6,923 nt of DNA. Origin: Oscillospiraceae bacterium (GTDB lineage Bacteria; Bacillota; Clostridia; Oscillospirales; Ruminococcaceae). Shown here piece by piece: positions 5,859 through 6,923 of this stretch. The notes under the pieces were generated by a model, which saw only the letters and a list, made by a program, of their open reading frames with translations, was not told the DNA's origin and searched no databases. The first letter of the stretch is position 1. Every line of letters starts with the position of its first letter. The position numbers were made by a program, and so were the translations under genes. The DNA lies in NCBI GenBank assembly GCA_017394565.1, contig JAFPXW010000066.1:1-6923 (forward strand). The letters run 5' to 3'.

Positions 5859-6808
5859 AGATCGTCATTTCCGACTGGAGTACGATGGCGGCTGCCAACA
5901 TGGGCATGAGCGCATTTGAGGAATTCGGCGAAGTCGTCTGCTGCGGCCTGACCGCACCGGAACGTGCCGCAGAAGCCATCGGCGATGCAGAGGTCGTCCT
6001 CGTCAACAAAACGCCCATCACTGCCGAGGTGATGGACAAATGCCCGAATCTGCGCTATATCGGCTTATTCGCAACGGGCTACAACAACATCGACATCCCT
6101 GCGGCGAATGCCCACGGCATCACCGTCTGCAACGCAGGTCAGTACTCCACACAGGGCGTGATCCAGCACACATTTGCGCTGCTTCTGAGCCTTGCAGGAA
6201 ATCTGCCGCGCTACGGAAAGGCCGTTGCGGACGGCGAATGGGAACGCAGCGAAACGTTTTCCTACTTCCCCTACCCGACGACGGAGCTTTCCGGCAAGAC
6301 CATCGCGGTCATCGGCTATGGCAGCATCGGGCAGGGCGTGGCAAAGGTCGCGGATGCCTTCGGGATGCGCGTCATCATCCACACGCGCACCAAGCCGCAG
6401 AATTGTCCATATGAGGTCGTTTCTCTGGAGGAAGCCTTCCGGCAGGCGGACGTTCTCACGGTGCATTGTCTGCTGACGGAACAGACCGCGAACCTGCTGC
6501 GTGCGGAAACGCTTTCCCTCATGAAGCCGACGGCGTTCGTCATCAATACCGCACGCGGCGGCATCGCAGACGAGCAGGCGGTCGCACAGGCGCTGCACGA
6601 CGGAAAGCTTGCCGGCTACGGTACGGACGTGCTGGTCAAGGAGCCGATGACGCCCGATACACCGCTGAAAAACGCGCCGAACTGCATCATCACGCCGCAC
6701 ATTGCGTGGGCTGCGCAGGAAACGCGCGAACGGCTGGTCGGCATCGTGGCAGATAACCTGCGCAACTGGCTGGCAGGGCATCCGACCAATCAGGTGAACG
6801 CAAAATGA
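5855..6808 (+). CDS. D-isomer-specific 2-hydroxyacid dehydrogenase (NAD-dependent, glycerate dehydrogenase-like)
   Basis: The 317-residue cytoplasmic oxidoreductase has full family length. The substrate-binding domain is formed by residues about 1-100 and the C-terminus, and the Rossmann nucleotide-binding domain lies between about 101 and 285. The dinucleotide motif GYGSIG is at 154-159. The catalytic triad is present: R234 in NTARGG, E263 in VKEPM and H282 in TPHIAWA. These enzymes interconvert 2-keto acids and D-2-hydroxyacids with NAD(P)H. The TPHIAWA context and overall look are closest to glycerate/hydroxypyruvate reductases, but substrate within this superfamily (glycerate, lactate, 2-hydroxyisocaproate, phosphoglycerate) cannot be fixed by eye. 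There is no C-terminal ACT domain, so it is not a long SerA. GGAGG (5843-5847) lies seven bases before ATG. The gene overlaps both neighbours by four bases (ATGA), indicating translational coupling in one operon. Confidence 0.92.
   Translation: MKIVISDWSTMAAANMGMSAFEEFGEVVCCGLTAPERAAEAIGDAEVVLVNKTPITAEVMDKCPNLRYIGLFATGYNNIDIPAANAHGITVCNAGQYSTQGVIQHTFALLLSLAGNLPRYGKAVADGEWERSETFSYFPYPTTELSGKTIAVIGYGSIGQGVAKVADAFGMRVIIHTRTKPQNCPYEVVSLEEAFRQADVLTVHCLLTEQTANLLRAETLSLMKPTAFVINTARGGIADEQAVAQALHDGKLAGYGTDVLVKEPMTPDTPLKNAPNCIITPHIAWAAQETRERLVGIVADNLRNWLAGHPTNQVNAK
6792..6797 (+). promoter_or_regulatory. Ribosome binding site for the last, partial gene
   Basis: AGGTGA, inside the end of the dehydrogenase gene, lies seven bases before ATG 6805 and supports that codon as the start of the next gene. 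Confidence 0.6.
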
Positions 6809-6923
6809 AGCTTGCATTACGAGGACTGGCTTTTCTGCTGACAGGACTTCTGGTGATCGGGCTGCTGCTGTTTCCGGCAGCCGGAACCTTGCACTACCCG
6901 AACGGCTGGCTCCTGATCGGGAT
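6805..6923 (+). CDS. Isoprenylcysteine carboxyl methyltransferase-like membrane protein (5' partial fragment)
   Basis: An open frame begins at ATG 6805, overlapping the dehydrogenase stop by four bases (ATGA), and continues past the window end; only 39 codons are visible. The fragment starts MKLALRGLAFLLTG, followed by a hydrophobic helix (about 7-25) and the block FPAAGTLHYPNGW (about 23-35). A first helix followed by a PAGTLxYxxGW-type turn into a second helix is typical of the N-terminus of bacterial isoprenylcysteine carboxyl methyltransferase (ICMT)/phospholipid methyltransferase-like membrane proteins, which use S-adenosylmethionine. The catalytic C-terminal region is outside the window, so the family call rests on this short N-terminal resemblance alone. 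Another small integral membrane protein is possible. Its reading frame, coupling and ribosome binding site make it a real gene. Confidence 0.6.
   Translation, partial: MKLALRGLAFLLTGLLVIGLLLFPAAGTLHYPNGWLLIG

Noticed and set aside
6065..6817. Minus-strand open frame (250 codons) opposite the dehydrogenase gene
   Set aside because: It mirrors a gene with full catalytic motifs, and its product is low-complexity Arg/Asp/Val-rich sequence without family resemblance.
1..6923. Mobile element, CRISPR array or defence system
   Set aside because: No transposase, integrase, inverted terminal repeats, regular repeat-spacer units or nuclease/helicase genes were seen on either strand.

Overview
The window reads as chromosomal DNA from a low-G+C-lineage Gram-positive bacterium (Firmicutes), most likely a gut-type member of the class Clostridia (Oscillospiraceae/Ruminococcaceae-like). 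The reasons are strong GGAGG ribosome binding sites, sigma-A promoters with perfect TATAAT boxes, a clostridial-type 5S sequence, a CarD-family regulator and a SpoIIQ-like M23 protein. Coding regions are visibly G+C-rich, while the intergenic gaps are A+T-rich. The genus is not determined.

Layout: (1) 1-331 is the tail of a ribosomal RNA operon: the 3' end of 23S rRNA, a short spacer without a tRNA, a complete 5S rRNA and an intrinsic terminator. (2) 332-1008 holds an extended -10 promoter, a CarD-family RNA polymerase-binding regulator and a terminator hairpin that works on paper in both directions. (3) 1007-1753, on the minus strand and convergent with carD, encodes a membrane-anchored M23 (LytM) metallopeptidase resembling SpoIIQ, with all zinc ligands present. 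(4) 1806-5358 is a two-gene operon, divergent from the M23 gene, encoding the halves of a heterodimeric ABC exporter of the TM287/288 type. The noncanonical residues of the two subunits fall in the same composite ATP site, so one site looks degenerate and the other complete. (5) 5359-5552 is a non-coding gap with a terminator whose loop contains the -35 box of the next promoter. (6) 5553-6923 is a tightly coupled operon, with ATGA overlaps, of a small three-helix membrane protein, a D-2-hydroxyacid dehydrogenase and the start of an isoprenylcysteine methyltransferase-like membrane protein that runs off the window.

How the parts relate: the rRNA-carD adjacency is suggestive because CarD proteins act at rRNA promoters in other bacteria, but here carD has its own promoter and lies behind the rrn terminator. 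The two ABC genes almost certainly encode one complex. The last three genes are probably translated as a unit, but a common pathway cannot be read from the sequence. I see no mobile element, CRISPR array, tRNA or clear sign of horizontal transfer. I did not find a convincing wholly new system; the best leads are the overlapping terminator/promoter at 5471-5509, the linkage of carD to rrn, and the coupled membrane protein/dehydrogenase/methyltransferase-like cluster.
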